DNA from: Lycocorax pyrrhopterus obiensis
Taxonomy: Eukaryota > Chordata > Aves > Passeriformes > Paradisaeidae
Assembly: GCA_014706295.1 (NCBI GenBank)
Contig: JACSVZ010000022.1
Span: 13,782,830 to 13,846,829 of the forward strand
Length of the DNA stretch: 64,000 bases
Direction of reading: 5' to 3'
Shown: positions 13,093 to 24,477 of the stretch, in pieces
How the letters are laid out: every line of letters starts with the position of its first letter
Position numbering within the stretch: position 1 is the first letter of the stretch
Notes under the pieces: generated by a model
The model's database searches: none
Seen by the model: only the letters and a program-made list of their open reading frames with translations
What the model was told of the DNA's origin: nothing
Program-made: the position numbers and the translations under genes

Positions 13093-16000
13093 CTCTTTAC
13101 GTTTGCCCTGGGAGAGCTAAAGTGGCTCTGCGACAAGGCTGAGCGTGCGTCGTTTTCTCTGTGTGTGCCGGGGAAAGTTTACAGAAAATACTTGACCTTG
13201 AGATAGAAAGATGTAAAGGGAGAGGATGAACATGATTTCCTTTGATTTAGGTTACAGTGAAAATTTCAAAGCTTCTTGACCCTTCTGATTCCTTCTAGTG
13301 GCTCTCCCAGCTGGGAGACGCAGGTCTGCAGGAGCCACCTGAGACGCGCTCACCGCTCAATCCAACCCCTTTGCAGGCGTGGCAAAGCACGTTTAGAGCA
13401 GCCTGAGCCAGGCACGGCCCTCCCTGTGCTGGGTGAGGGTGAGAGTTAATTAAAGCTGGTCTTTCAATGGACGTTCTTTCAGTGCATTTCTTCTGTCTGT
13501 GATTGAGGAGAACATAAATCGGCTGATTTTACTGCAAGTCATTAACATTCCAGCCCTGGCTGCATCCCCACCGATCCCGCTCAGCAGAGACCACTCTCGA
13601 GTGATGTCACTGCATATTTCTCTGCACAGTCAAGAGTGGTAAAGACTATGATCATTGCAATTACTGCTCTTGTTAGCCCACTCTGCTGCTTGAGGTAGTA
13701 AAATATAGATGCTTCTTTCACCTCGTGGCAAATCCTCATTGCAAGGCTGTCAGAAGCAAGGAAGCAATATTTACAGTTGTCTTTAGGGAGCTCTATCCCA
13801 TCATGCAGTTAATTATGATAAACTGTTTTATTTGTAAGAGCTTAAAACTGCTTTGCACTGTGGCAATGCACGGCTATAAAGGAGCTGCTTAATGAGGATG
13901 GTCAGAGCAGCAAATGTCTCCTGTAATTTGACAGGAAAAACAGCAAGGTGTGCCTGCCCTGAGAAATGAAGGTGTGATTGTAGCATGCCCTGATAACACA
14001 GCTGTGTAATGACAAGTGAAGATGAAGGCAGAGTTTTCGGTGTTTCAGCACAGGCTCAGGTTTTCTCAACACTGTAGGCAAAATTGGATTATGAGTCCCT
14101 AGAGGAGGAAGGGCCCCAGCATTCCTGTCCCATGGGAGAATGAAACATGGGATCTCACCTGACAGGAGTAACAGGGAGAGGAGAGCCCCATGGAAAGCTG
14201 TTTTGTTTGCTTGTATGGAAATGGAAAGATTTCTGGAGAACTGGTGAGCTGGTTCCCAGTACAGGTGGTTGCCCCACAGTCCATACAGACTGTGCCCAAA
14301 GCCATTTGGGATTGCCTTGTTCTGGAAGGCTGTAACAGGTAAAACAGGCAGCAGCATCCCAGGAATTTTGTTGCCTCCCAGCATCCAGCTCTTGCCCTAA
14401 GCCTGGGGACGGCCCTGCTGGTGTTAGGCTGGGTGTACCCAGTGCAGGCTGAGCTCCCATCTCCCTTTCACCACAGATCCTCTGTCACTGCTCAGGCTCT
14501 GCACAAGCCCTGAGCTGGTGCAGAGCCCACAGGCCTTATTGCAGGACTGGACACGAGCATGGACTCACGGCAGGATGATCCAGGTGTTAAGGACTGCTAC
14601 AGCGCCTTCTGAAATCAGAGTGAGACATTGCCTTGATTTCAGCAGATCCCAAAGTGTTCTGAGATTCAGCACAAGCAAACAACTGGATAATTTATGGGTG
14701 CTGTAAGGAGGGTCTAGCTGAGGAAGCTGGCTGGGGCCTTTCACTGGAGGAGATTCATTAGCATCTATACAGTAATAGTTGAAAAGCCCCGGCACTGCCT
14801 CTGCTGGCCCACATCAGTGTCTTTCATCATGACACTGCAGAAAGGAGGACTTGACAGGACATCTAAATTAAGGCTGCGTGAGCAAAAATATTCTTTATCT
14901 TGGGGAAAGAAAGAAATTATATTAATATATAATGCCCTACATTTAACATTCCCTCAGTACCCTCCCACTTCTGAGTTACCGTACTTGGAGATGTGATCAC
15001 ATATTAAACACTGTGAATTCAAGATCTTCTCCTTCCTGGCAGTTTGTCTAGAGCTATTCTATAGAATGTGTTCAGCTTTTATATTCATCTCAAAACCGAA
15101 ATTTATTGGGATGATATATTGGTTAGCATGTCTGGGAATATCTGACAGGATTGTAGTTCTACTCTTCTCTTCTGTGTTTCACACACCTGTCAGAGGAGCA
15201 CATGCATTTTCCTTTGCAGTCAATAGCGAACTAATTAGAGCATAATTAGAGCAACTACTGCTTTTCATGCACAAAATCATAACGTCTCGACCGTGAGTCA
15301 CAGGCTGTCTATAGTGTAAGGTGTGCAGGTAGGTTGGCCTGTGGTTACTGGTACTTTTCCTGAAGCTTTAATTAGAGTTTTTTGCTGGCTCAGGGTTTCA
15401 GAACTGGGAAAGCAGGGTTTGGCACAGAGGAAATTGTTTTTTCTGGTCAGCTGCTACATCAGGACAGAGCCACAAACAGGGTGTGAACTCAAGGAATTCA
15501 GCCTACAGCCCGATTTCCTGGCCCTTCAGTTACAGGTGGCACAAAATTAAGAAAGTTTGTAATGCTGCAAAAGTGCATTTTTTTAACTCAAATAGTTGCA
15601 TTTTCCAAATGCTGCTCATTCACAATACTGATACAATTTGCTATGAATCCAAAAACATTTATAAAATATAGGAGATGTAGCTGAAGAGCTTTCTTTCAGT
15701 GGGGAGGTGGCTAGACAGTGAAAAGTTGTGTCTCTTTCTTAAAACTGTCAGTGTTTATAAGGCTGGCTGGATGAGCTAGATGGGATTTGAGGACATGTTA
15801 CCAAGCTCTCTGTACAGGATAGAATCTCAAAAAATCCACAGCAAGAACACATTTAGAGGACATGTCTGTTCAGGTTACAGTGCCAGTCTGGCTCATGATA
15901 CAGAGGGAGTCAGTGCAAGCTCAGGTTAGATCAATGTAGAGCAATTTTTCACAAGGTAACCACTTGCAGGGCTGTGGTGATACAGAAAAAACCCACCATG

Positions 16001-16164
16001 CTGAGATAGTTCAATTAAAAATTGTTTTATATTTAGTGAAGAGGAAAAAAAATTATAAATCGAAAGCAAAAGAGGAAGAATAAAGAGAAATTAATTTTTT
16101 TAGCTGCATGGCACTTGGATGTGCTTTGAAAGACTCTGTGTGCAGAGCAAGAAATTAATCTTAC
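13093..16164. other. Spacer with GC-richer patches
   Basis: Two patches are clearly richer in G and C than their surroundings, 13290-13440 and 14090-14540. The second carries overlapping open frames of 101 and 160 codons on the minus strand, which is expected when GC content lowers stop frequency. A minus-strand donor-like CTGTCAG/GTGAGA lies at about 14157. No protein was recognised. AT-rich TAATTAGAG words repeat near 15230-15255. Confidence 0.4.
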
Positions 16165-16244
16165 CTGGCAATGAATATTTACAACATTGGGAATTCCATG
16201 CAGGGTCCAGCTTTGGTTTCCTGTGGAGACTGGAGCATAGTTTG
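16165..16244 (-). CDS. Candidate internal exon (80 bp), minus strand
   Basis: On the minus strand, an acceptor with a branch-point-like CTGAC and a T-rich tract ending TTTTGTTACAG (AG at 16246-16245) precedes 80 bases that end in TTGCCAG, followed by a near-perfect donor GTAAGA (GT at 16164-16163). The frame starting after two bases is open and reads NYAPVSTGNQSWTLH... to ...VVNIHCQ, ending on a codon boundary; another frame is also open. The splice signals are among the best in the window. The peptide is unrecognised and no partner exon was identified, so it remains a candidate. Confidence 0.3.
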
Positions 16245-18843
16245 CTGTAACAAAATAAACAGTCAGGTTGTTCTGGAGAGGTATTTTTCTTTCAGTTCCA
16301 ATAAAAATGGTATCAGAGAGCACAAAGGGATGGTTTGGGTTGAGTGGGAAAAGCCCCAGTCCAGCAGCCCAGCCCAGGGGCTCTGGGGTGAGCAGGTTTC
16401 AGTCTTTGCTCAGCAAAGATAGATGGAAGAATTTACTTAACCAGCTGAATGTCTGGGGTTTAGTCACTTGGAATCATCCTTTCATGCAGAAAAGGTGATT
16501 TTTAAACACTTGGCTAACGGTGCCTGGGGTAAAATCTCCGTTTGTTCAGTACTCATTCCACGTTAAATATTAACCTTTGGAAAATGGGTTTAACTTTACA
16601 AAAGGTTAAAATAGTTCCCTTTTATTAAGCAGTGTTCTAATGCATTTTTCCAGCAGATATATGCAGGGCTAAAACTTAGGAGATGAGTTTTTTAGCAAAA
16701 AATTAATATTCACTGAATTGTAAGAAATAATGCTTTACTTTAGTACTTGATTAAGGAGCTGAGCAAATTATATGTCTTAACCAAACACAGGCATTTCTCT
16801 CTTTTTATATATCCCTTGATGTGGGGACAATGAAAATGCACTTATGAATCTGTCTTTTAAATAAAAACACAAATTAAATGCCCCAGTTAATAGCCATTGT
16901 GCAGGTGTTACCTTATAAAAGTGTTATTTGTCATTCCCATGTCTTCTTTCTGGGCGTGCTTAAATAACCTGATATCATTTCTATGAGTTGGATTTTATTG
17001 TAGCTGATTTATGGAGGCTTGCACACAACCTGACATGCACAGGAAAATGAAAGACAAGGGAAAAGCCAGAAATAATTTTTTTTTGCTGCTAAGCACTAAA
17101 TGATATTATTTTCTTCAAACGAAAAATTCTTTCCCCCTCTGCTCTTTACCTTCAAAATACCCTCTCACACCAAATACGTGTTTCCTAATTAGAAGCAGAA
17201 TCAGTTTAGTTGTTCATTAATTACTCTGAATCAGCATGTTGGACCTTTCCACCGGAAAAAAAATTGTTTCTGTTTCTGAACATCTCAAAATTCTTCTGTT
17301 TGAAGCTGAGAGATGCCTCTGTAAGGATTTAAATTAATTTTTACATTTATTTCCAAGATATCACTATCAGGAATGCAATTGCAATTTCATATTGGCATGT
17401 AGATCCTTAGAGATACCTATGTGAGATAATTACAAGATCATTTAATTAACATTATTATCATACAACCACAATTAAGAGCAACGATTTTAATGCACAATAA
17501 AATTTTCAGCTGGAAGTTTCCAATTTGTGAAATTATGGGCATGAGCAGCTCTGCAAATGTACTGCTTAAAACATGAGATTTCTTGTTTGATTGTATTTAT
17601 ATTTTACATGTTTATCAGATCCTGTCTTGACCAGAATATTTACCACTTTTTGGTAAATCTGATTCTTCATTTATTTTAGGATTTCTGCTCTTATCCTGTA
17701 TGTGAACAATTGTGCAGGTCATGGAATCTTTAGATTCTTTTTATGAGTTACAGAAAGTTCTCTTACAGCCCCATAAACCAACGTAGGATATGCTTCCCCC
17801 TCAACTTGCCACGATGAGTCCTCACAAAAATTAGCATTATTGTAATCCTTTCAGACTACAGAGAATAAGAAATAATGCAAAGAGCTCAGCTGGCTGCATC
17901 ATATGGGATTCTCAGTCTCCTGGTTTTGATTCATTTTCTCATATTTGTTGAAAATGCTTTTAAACCAGCATGAGATCCATCCTGCTCAGCTTCCACAGGG
18001 GAAGGAGCTGGAGCAAAGGGCAAGTCTTTGGAGAGGTGTACGGTGCTGAAGCCTTCTCTGGAAATCCCTAATTCCCTTTACTCTTAGCAGTACAGAAATC
18101 CAGCTGGAGATTATGATATTGGAATGCAGATGTCCTTTTTCTTTCCATCTTCTTCCAGAGGGATGGATCACATGGTGGGAACCTTTATGAAAGAGAACTA
18201 ATGATGGCTTTGGAATTGGTGATGCCAAGATGGGGTTTGGTAACATATTGCAGTCACCTGCAAAGTGTGTGTGTTCCCCTCAGAACTTGTTCTCTTCCAG
18301 CTTTTTGTGTGTGTCATTTGCCAGAGTCTCCTGAAAGGAAAGTTCAGAAGTTTAAATGGTCAGAAACTGAAGCTGGCAGAGACCAAAGTTAAATCCTCCC
18401 TCACCCAGTGCACACTTGGTGCTGTGGTGCAGGATGTGACTGATTTACAAGCACAGCCATGGCCATCAGTGGCTACAGCCAGAGTGCCAATGAAAGCCCA
18501 TTTCTGGAACAGCAGTGCTCTAATTGCATACATGAGCAGGAAATTAATTTGACAAACTAAATGGTACATGGGATGCACCTTGACTGAAGTCCTGAGCCAG
18601 GCTGCCATTGCAGAGGTGGGAACTGAAAGCATTCTCTGTTTTCTAGAAGCTACAGATGGGTACAGTCACCTTTATGAATAGATATGTTTTCCTTGGCAAC
18701 TTGCTTTTCTACCTGTGAAATATGTGGGTAGCCAAGGCATTTTTATGTGTATAATTCCGTCTTTTCACGATGAAAAACCCTCCCTTTTCTTTAAAATCAA
18801 GTCATCTTCACATCTTTCTCTCTTAAAATAATGCATCACTATT
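16245..18843. other. Spacer; possible conserved non-coding block
   Basis: No gene seen. The part from about 17180 to 17560 is rich in homeodomain-type TAATTA/ATTAAT words with intact, non-repetitive sequence. That is the texture typical of vertebrate conserved non-coding elements, but conservation cannot be tested here. The remainder is ordinary AT-rich spacer. Confidence 0.35.
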
Positions 18844-18887
18844 CACATTCAGTCTAATTCTAGAACTGCTTAGTCAGACTGAATGTG
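18844..18887. repeat. Perfect 12-bp inverted repeat with 20-nt loop
   Basis: CACATTCAGTCT at 18844-18855 is followed, after 20 bases, by its exact reverse complement AGACTGAATGTG at 18876-18887. The arms could form a stem in RNA or single-stranded DNA. A short GT/TA-rich stretch lies just downstream (18884-18925). It could be a remnant of a small inverted-repeat transposon or a chance hairpin. Confidence 0.85.
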
Positions 18888-21800
18888 TGTGTCTGTAGGT
18901 GCAAAAGTATATATATAAATATACACAAAATTCAGTTTTAGACATGAGGAGAATAAACACAAAATTGGACCACACATTAATTTTTTTTTTTTTTTTGGTA
19001 TGTAGTGACTATTTCCACCTTCATAATCCTCAGTGTAAAGTGTAAGTAAGAGTTTTTCTATCTGTTGTAGCAAACCATAAGCACAAAAGGATTCAGAAAG
19101 TAATAACAAAGATAAATAACTTTGCAATAAAATTTCAGCTCCAGTAATTTCCCATTTATATTTTCTCACTGAATCATGTAGTCCCAAGCAATGCACTTTT
19201 TTACGTCTGGGCTGCATCATACAAAGTAATTTTATATCTGATACTTCCCAGTGTGTCCGAAATATAACATCACATGCACAATGCATGACAGAGCGGTCGA
19301 TGAATTATACAGAGCCTTCAAATAACATCACTGGGAATGTGATTTCATAGGCTTTCTGAGGCAATCAATCTTACCATATTATGACGAATGAATTGTCAGT
19401 CAGGGGGTTTTTTTTATTCTACCAGGAATGTTTCAGAAGCTGTTACTTAATGCTCCTTATTGGTGAAGGCTGCCTGCTGAAGATGTTTTTCCTGTGTGAA
19501 ATTACCGATGTGTTCTGAGTGTCTTAAAATCTAGATCTCAGTTAGCACAGCATTTTGCCACAGTGCACTACCTGAGGCTGTAGGAAATGTTATCAAGTGA
19601 AAGGAAGTGGAAACTTCAGGGAGGAGGAGGTAGGACTAGTAGGAGCAACAAAAGAATAGCTTTTGTGTATGAAGAGCTTGTCTTTGTCTTATCTGAGCGT
19701 AAGCTCTCTCATCTTCCCTCCGTCTCACACGTACTCCCACACACTTATTTAAAACATGATTTGCAATGACAACTTCGCCATATCTTCCGAGAGCAAACAG
19801 ATGAAGATGAACTTCCCTCTTCCTTCCAAGAGAGTGACTGGGATGTTTCTCCGTATTTTTCTTGAAACAGCTGCAACAAAGAGAAAAACCACCCTGGCAG
19901 AGGAGATGGGATTTAGCCTCAGCTGGGTTTTTCTCTGATGTTGCTGCAGCGTGTCCAAGTCGGCTGAGTAACTGTTGTGAGGTACCTGTGGATTCCTGGC
20001 AGTCGTGAAGCCTTTTGGGGTTACAACTGCCTCATTATCTTTCCTAGAAGTTTTCTGTAGGTGTTTTGAGCACTTAGAGCCGGGCTTCTCTACTGAGTCA
20101 CTTCCGACAGACAGCTGAACAGATGGCTCTGTGCTCTCCATTATTAATGTTAGCTCAGATCCAGTCACGTGGCACCGAGGAGCCAAATGCAGGAAGATAA
20201 ACATGTCAGTCTTCAAATTTGGCTCCCACTTCTGGGCATTGATCATTTAAGTCACTTCTCATTCTCTAACAGTTTTTCACCTGGAAAGACGTGAGGGCTT
20301 TACTGCCCACTGCAAACTTGACAGGTTCACAGGGAGCTGCGAGTATTCGCTCACCACCAGCTGATTTCAAAACAAGAAGTAAAAGTGACAGAGAGGAACC
20401 AGCCAGTTGTCTCCCTGCCATCCCCTGGAAGCTGATGTTCTAATCTTCTTTTAGACTCTTTTCCTGAATTTTAATATTGATTAGTTTAAAGGGGGGGGGG
20501 AAAAAAGGAATAGCACAAACAGTCAGAAAACTCTTTGCCTTGGGACACTCTTTAGTAGAGAATTTTTTTCCCAGTGGGGTAAATACAATCTTTAGTTGGT
20601 TACAGCAAGCTTACAGATTATTGAGACAGAAGAATCTTGAGTGTGAAATTCTGCTGAGTATTTACCTAGATGCTGTCATCTTACTCTTTCTCTAGAGACG
20701 AATGCAAATGTGTGCCACAGATTTTAAATATGCCATTAATTACTGCACACTGCCTCCCTTGCACATAGCCAGTGAATTCCATAGGTTGCTTTCAGTGTAA
20801 AGGATACAGAGAAATTGTGCCAACATTTTTCAGTTTGCAACTTACTGTCACTTCTGGAATCAGCTTGTGACAGCAGATGTTAATTCTCTGCTCAGTAGAA
20901 GCCTCAGCACTGGTAAGCAGCAAAGTTAGCAAGAACAGCTGTCATAGTTCAGTGCAGTCTTAACATTTCTGAGACTTTTATAATCCTGCTCTATTGTACA
21001 GAGGGAAATTTAACCTTGGAAATGGAAAACCTGTTGCATCAGCACCAGAGAAACAAAGATAATGTTAGTACTGGTGGATGCATGGTATGCATATGGAATC
21101 CAACAAACAGGAATGAATTTTAAAAAATAAAGTTAAAAAAAAGGAAAAAGCCATTCACATTTTATTACATGAAAAACCAGGGCATGCTTCAGATTAGTGG
21201 AATACTATGGTATTTCTATGTAACTCTTTCAAAAATGCTTTCCCTGCTGTTTTTTATTCTATTTTAAAGACTTCTCCCTCACCTGCTTCCAAATGTTTGT
21301 CTCAAGCTCACAGCATTACGCTGTTCAATCACCAAGTATCTCCTATTTCCTGCCAGAGGAATGAGCCTTTCCACATGAGGTCTTTGCTTTCAGCTTGCAT
21401 CTTCTTTGTTGTCACTTTCTCAAACTGGAATTACCCCAGTGGTTTCAGTTCTTGCACCATATAAGTTGCTTCATTGAACTGGCTGCTGCTGACAATATAA
21501 CATGGAATTTAAGGTGGGTTTGGAATTTTCCCAGCCTCCAAAAAATGATCTGTTTCACACTAATGGGCCACGTCCATGAATCTGTTCAGAGCTGCAGTTC
21601 ATAAACGAATTCTGTTGTCCCCACTTGCCACATATTGGTTCAGTTGCAGAAGGGTTCTGGTAAGTTCAAAGCAGACAATTTCCTGAGAAAAATCAATCAG
21701 AATCTCTGTCCCTGAAGCGTCCTCAGGCCACCCACCAGTGAGTGGGGATGCTGAGTCCAAACCAGCCCTTGCCCCTTTAGGCAGCTTTGGTCTGTGTGTG

Positions 21801-21960
21801 ATGGGCAGGATCCTAAAGTCAGACTAAATCCAGTCCAGAGGAAAACCCCAAATCACACAAAATTTCAACAACTCAACACTGCTGGCTTCTCTCTGCTGAT
21901 CATTTCCTTTCATAAGCAGTTTTTTGTTGTCTAGACACTTGCAAGCAAATAATCTTTAGT
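18888..21960. other. Spacer with homopolymer runs
   Basis: Contains a long T run near 18981-18996 and a G run followed by an A run near 20490-20506. The minus-strand frame at 19749-20246 (165 codons) has no recognised domain or convincing splice context. No RNA gene or interspersed repeat was recognised. Confidence 0.4.
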
Positions 21961-21983
21961 GGGGGTAGAGGGGAGGGGAGGGG
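21961..21983 (+). promoter_or_regulatory. Strong G-quadruplex motif
   Basis: Four guanine runs of 5, 4, 4 and 4 bases (21961-21965, 21970-21973, 21975-21978, 21980-21983) are separated by loops of 4, 1 and 1 bases. Short loops with four-guanine runs are the configuration known to form very stable intramolecular quadruplexes. It stands alone in AT-rich DNA with no promoter or gene recognised beside it, so any regulatory role is unknown. Confidence 0.8.
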
Positions 21984-24370
21984 AATTGCTGCAGGAAACT
22001 TGGGCAAACATCCTGGGCTGCACAGCCTTGCAGCTGAAATAATGTCACCCCCTCTAAAAGCTCAGGGGATCCCTCTGATTCCAGGGCAGCAAATGGAAGT
22101 CAGGGGAGATTGCTCCTTTACAGCTGAGATGCAAATGTTCCTCTCTGCAGTGCCTTTTGACATATATGTTGTCATATAAAAAGCTATGTAATGGTATAAA
22201 ATTGGGCTGTATTTTTTCTGTCTTCATGTATTTCCTTTAATCTGATTTATGCAGTTTACTGGCAAGTGCGCATTTTCTCTGGAAAAATGGCCCAGAGCAG
22301 CTCAGCAGGTTTATGTTTAAGGCTCCTTGTTAAATAGCCAATATTTGTGAGTGATGTTCTGCCCCTGAAATAATGTTATTTTCTAATACTTAAGAACAGC
22401 ACATTCTGCCTTCAAAGCGCACTGTGTGCAGGAGACTTCTGTTTGTGAAGCAAACCAAAAAGAGTCCAGATTATTGTGGGTAGAATTAACTTCAGTGAGT
22501 GGAAAATGGGACGTCTCTTTTCCCAAAAAGCAGAAATAGTTGTTCATTCCCACACAGTTGCACTGTACACACAGATAGCCAGGAAAACACACTGTCTGCC
22601 ATTTGAATTATTTTTCTGCCTCCTCTTGTTAAATAATCTTGCAGATGTGCATACATTGAATTAATACTTGGCTGCTAGAACACAATTTTTGTGTATGATC
22701 TAGTTAGAATTACATATACTCAAAGCTTTTAATCTTGTGCTATGAATTTATCTCAGGTTTATAGACTGTATTTTTTAAATGCTTAATCTTCTGTGAGGAT
22801 ACATATATTTCCAGGCTTTTTTAAGAGTGGTTCTGAATTTTGAATTTCCTTGATCTTCAAACATTTTGTATTGATCTAACATACATTTAAATAATTTACA
22901 GTAATCATAGGAACAAATGCACAGTCATGATGTAAGAATAGTTGCATAAATATCCAATATATTCCAATAGCCTATTTCATACTCTTATTATTGGAATAAT
23001 ATTTCCTTCATAGAAATGACCGTTCATAACATTCATTTTATAATATATTTTAAGAAATTTTAATATTCACTGGTTTTCTTAAAGCATAAAATAACTTTAA
23101 ATTTAATTACTAATTTAAATCAAATTACTTATTTGAATATCTGATATGGGAATGGACTTACAAGCTCAATGGAAATAATTTAAATTCATTCATTAGAGTA
23201 AATATTGAAGCTTTATTTAGGGAAAAGGGGAGAAAAGGGAGAAAAGACAATTGTACACATACAATTAACTGTACATACGACAGTGGTTAATCTTTCCAAA
23301 ATAGAGACTATCCAGGGCTCAGAGATCATTTAGCACTTTATTAAATGCTTTCAAATTTCCATTCCTGGGAAGTGATCACAAATAAAACACCAGACATCAT
23401 CTTTGCACAATGAAGTGAGGGTTTGCATCTCCAAAACAGTGTCCAGGACACACAAACTAACACCTGGACCGATCAGATTTGCACTCACACCTCAATATTA
23501 TCAGGATTCTCTGACCATCCTGTGTGACCAGGCAGCTGAGAATACACTGAATTCTCGGGGGTGCTTTAAAACAGCTGTGCCCAAGCACTGACTCCATCAG
23601 CTGCCCGACTTTTCCACAAAGACTGGTCTTTCATTCTTTGCAGCCATAAAAGAGCCCAGCATACTGAGCCAGCTGACACTCCATCAGCTGCAATCCATTC
23701 TGCTGGAGCTGTTTGCTTGTCAGATTTATTTGTAGCAGTATCTCATGGCAGACACCTCGTACAACTGCAGTTTCTTACAGGGACGTTTCAGGAGAGGATG
23801 ATGAATCTTCACGGCCATTTATATGGACCCAGATGCTGGGGATTTGCACAGCGTGAGGGACAAAGCAGTTCTTCATGGCAACACCTTTTAAGAGCACAAC
23901 TTGTGTGGTTTTTCACTGGAGGATTTGGGGGTTTTCTATTTGTCTATTTGTATTGTAGTTTCTTGTCATAAAATTAGGGAATGCTGAACTTGTTTTCAGT
24001 TAGATTGGAATTATTTCTAGGTTTGAAACATAATTTATTACCAGAGATTTCATATTGTGAAATTGATAAAAGTGACAATTTCAGCAAAGCATACTTATCA
24101 CTGGATTTTTAAAGTGATGGGCACTGCTGAAAATCTGAGGCAAAGTATTTCCTACTGAAACACTTGCCAACTGCATTGGAAAAAGAGCCCATTTATAAAC
24201 TGTTTCCAGCGTAACATCCAGCATTTCATCCTTCACCCTAGTTAATCGAGAATACTTTACACACCTTTGTCCACATGGAAAATTTTACCTGTATCACCAC
24301 TTTTTAGATAGAAAGAAATTGGAGTGCGTGAAGTACGTTGGATTTTTATTTCCATTCTACACATATTTAC
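21984..24370. other. Spacer, very AT-rich in the middle
   Basis: No gene seen. About 22680-23230 is strongly AT-rich with many TTTAAAT and ATTTAAAT words and could act as a matrix-attachment type region, but nothing specific supports that. The rest is ordinary spacer. Confidence 0.4.
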
Positions 24371-24477
24371 CTCAGAAATTCCAGGCTTTGCCTTTCCCAG
24401 TCTGCACAGGATGTGCATTCCCTGAGAGCTGGGCATGGCTGCAGGGGCATTGCACCTCTGGGATGTTTGTCTGTACC
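24371..24477 (-). CDS. Candidate internal exon (107 bp), minus strand
   Basis: On the minus strand, a pyrimidine-rich acceptor (TTTGTTCTGTAATCTCCACAG) is followed by 107 bases ending TTTCTGAG, then donor GTAAAT (GT at 24370-24369). Two of the three frames are fully open, including one beginning GTDKHPRGAMPLQPC. The peptide is cysteine- and proline-containing but unrecognised. With two open frames there is no clear coding preference, so a non-coding exon or pseudo-exon is as likely. Confidence 0.22.

Noticed and set aside
13691..13700. TGAGGTAGTA, the first ten bases of let-7
   Set aside because: The following bases diverge from any let-7 member and no complementary arm forms a precursor hairpin.
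14155..14460. Minus-strand open frames with a CAG/GTGAGA donor at about 14157
   Set aside because: The upstream acceptor is poor and several frames are open because the patch is GC-rich.
18981..18996. Long T run (and similar runs near 34630, 38570, 43770, 55980) as possible poly(A) tails of processed pseudogenes
   Set aside because: No coding-like sequence on the upstream side and no target duplications seen. Processed pseudogenes are rare in birds because CR1 does not copy poly(A) RNA.
19749..20246. 165-codon minus-strand frame
   Set aside because: No recognisable motif, no initiation or splice context.
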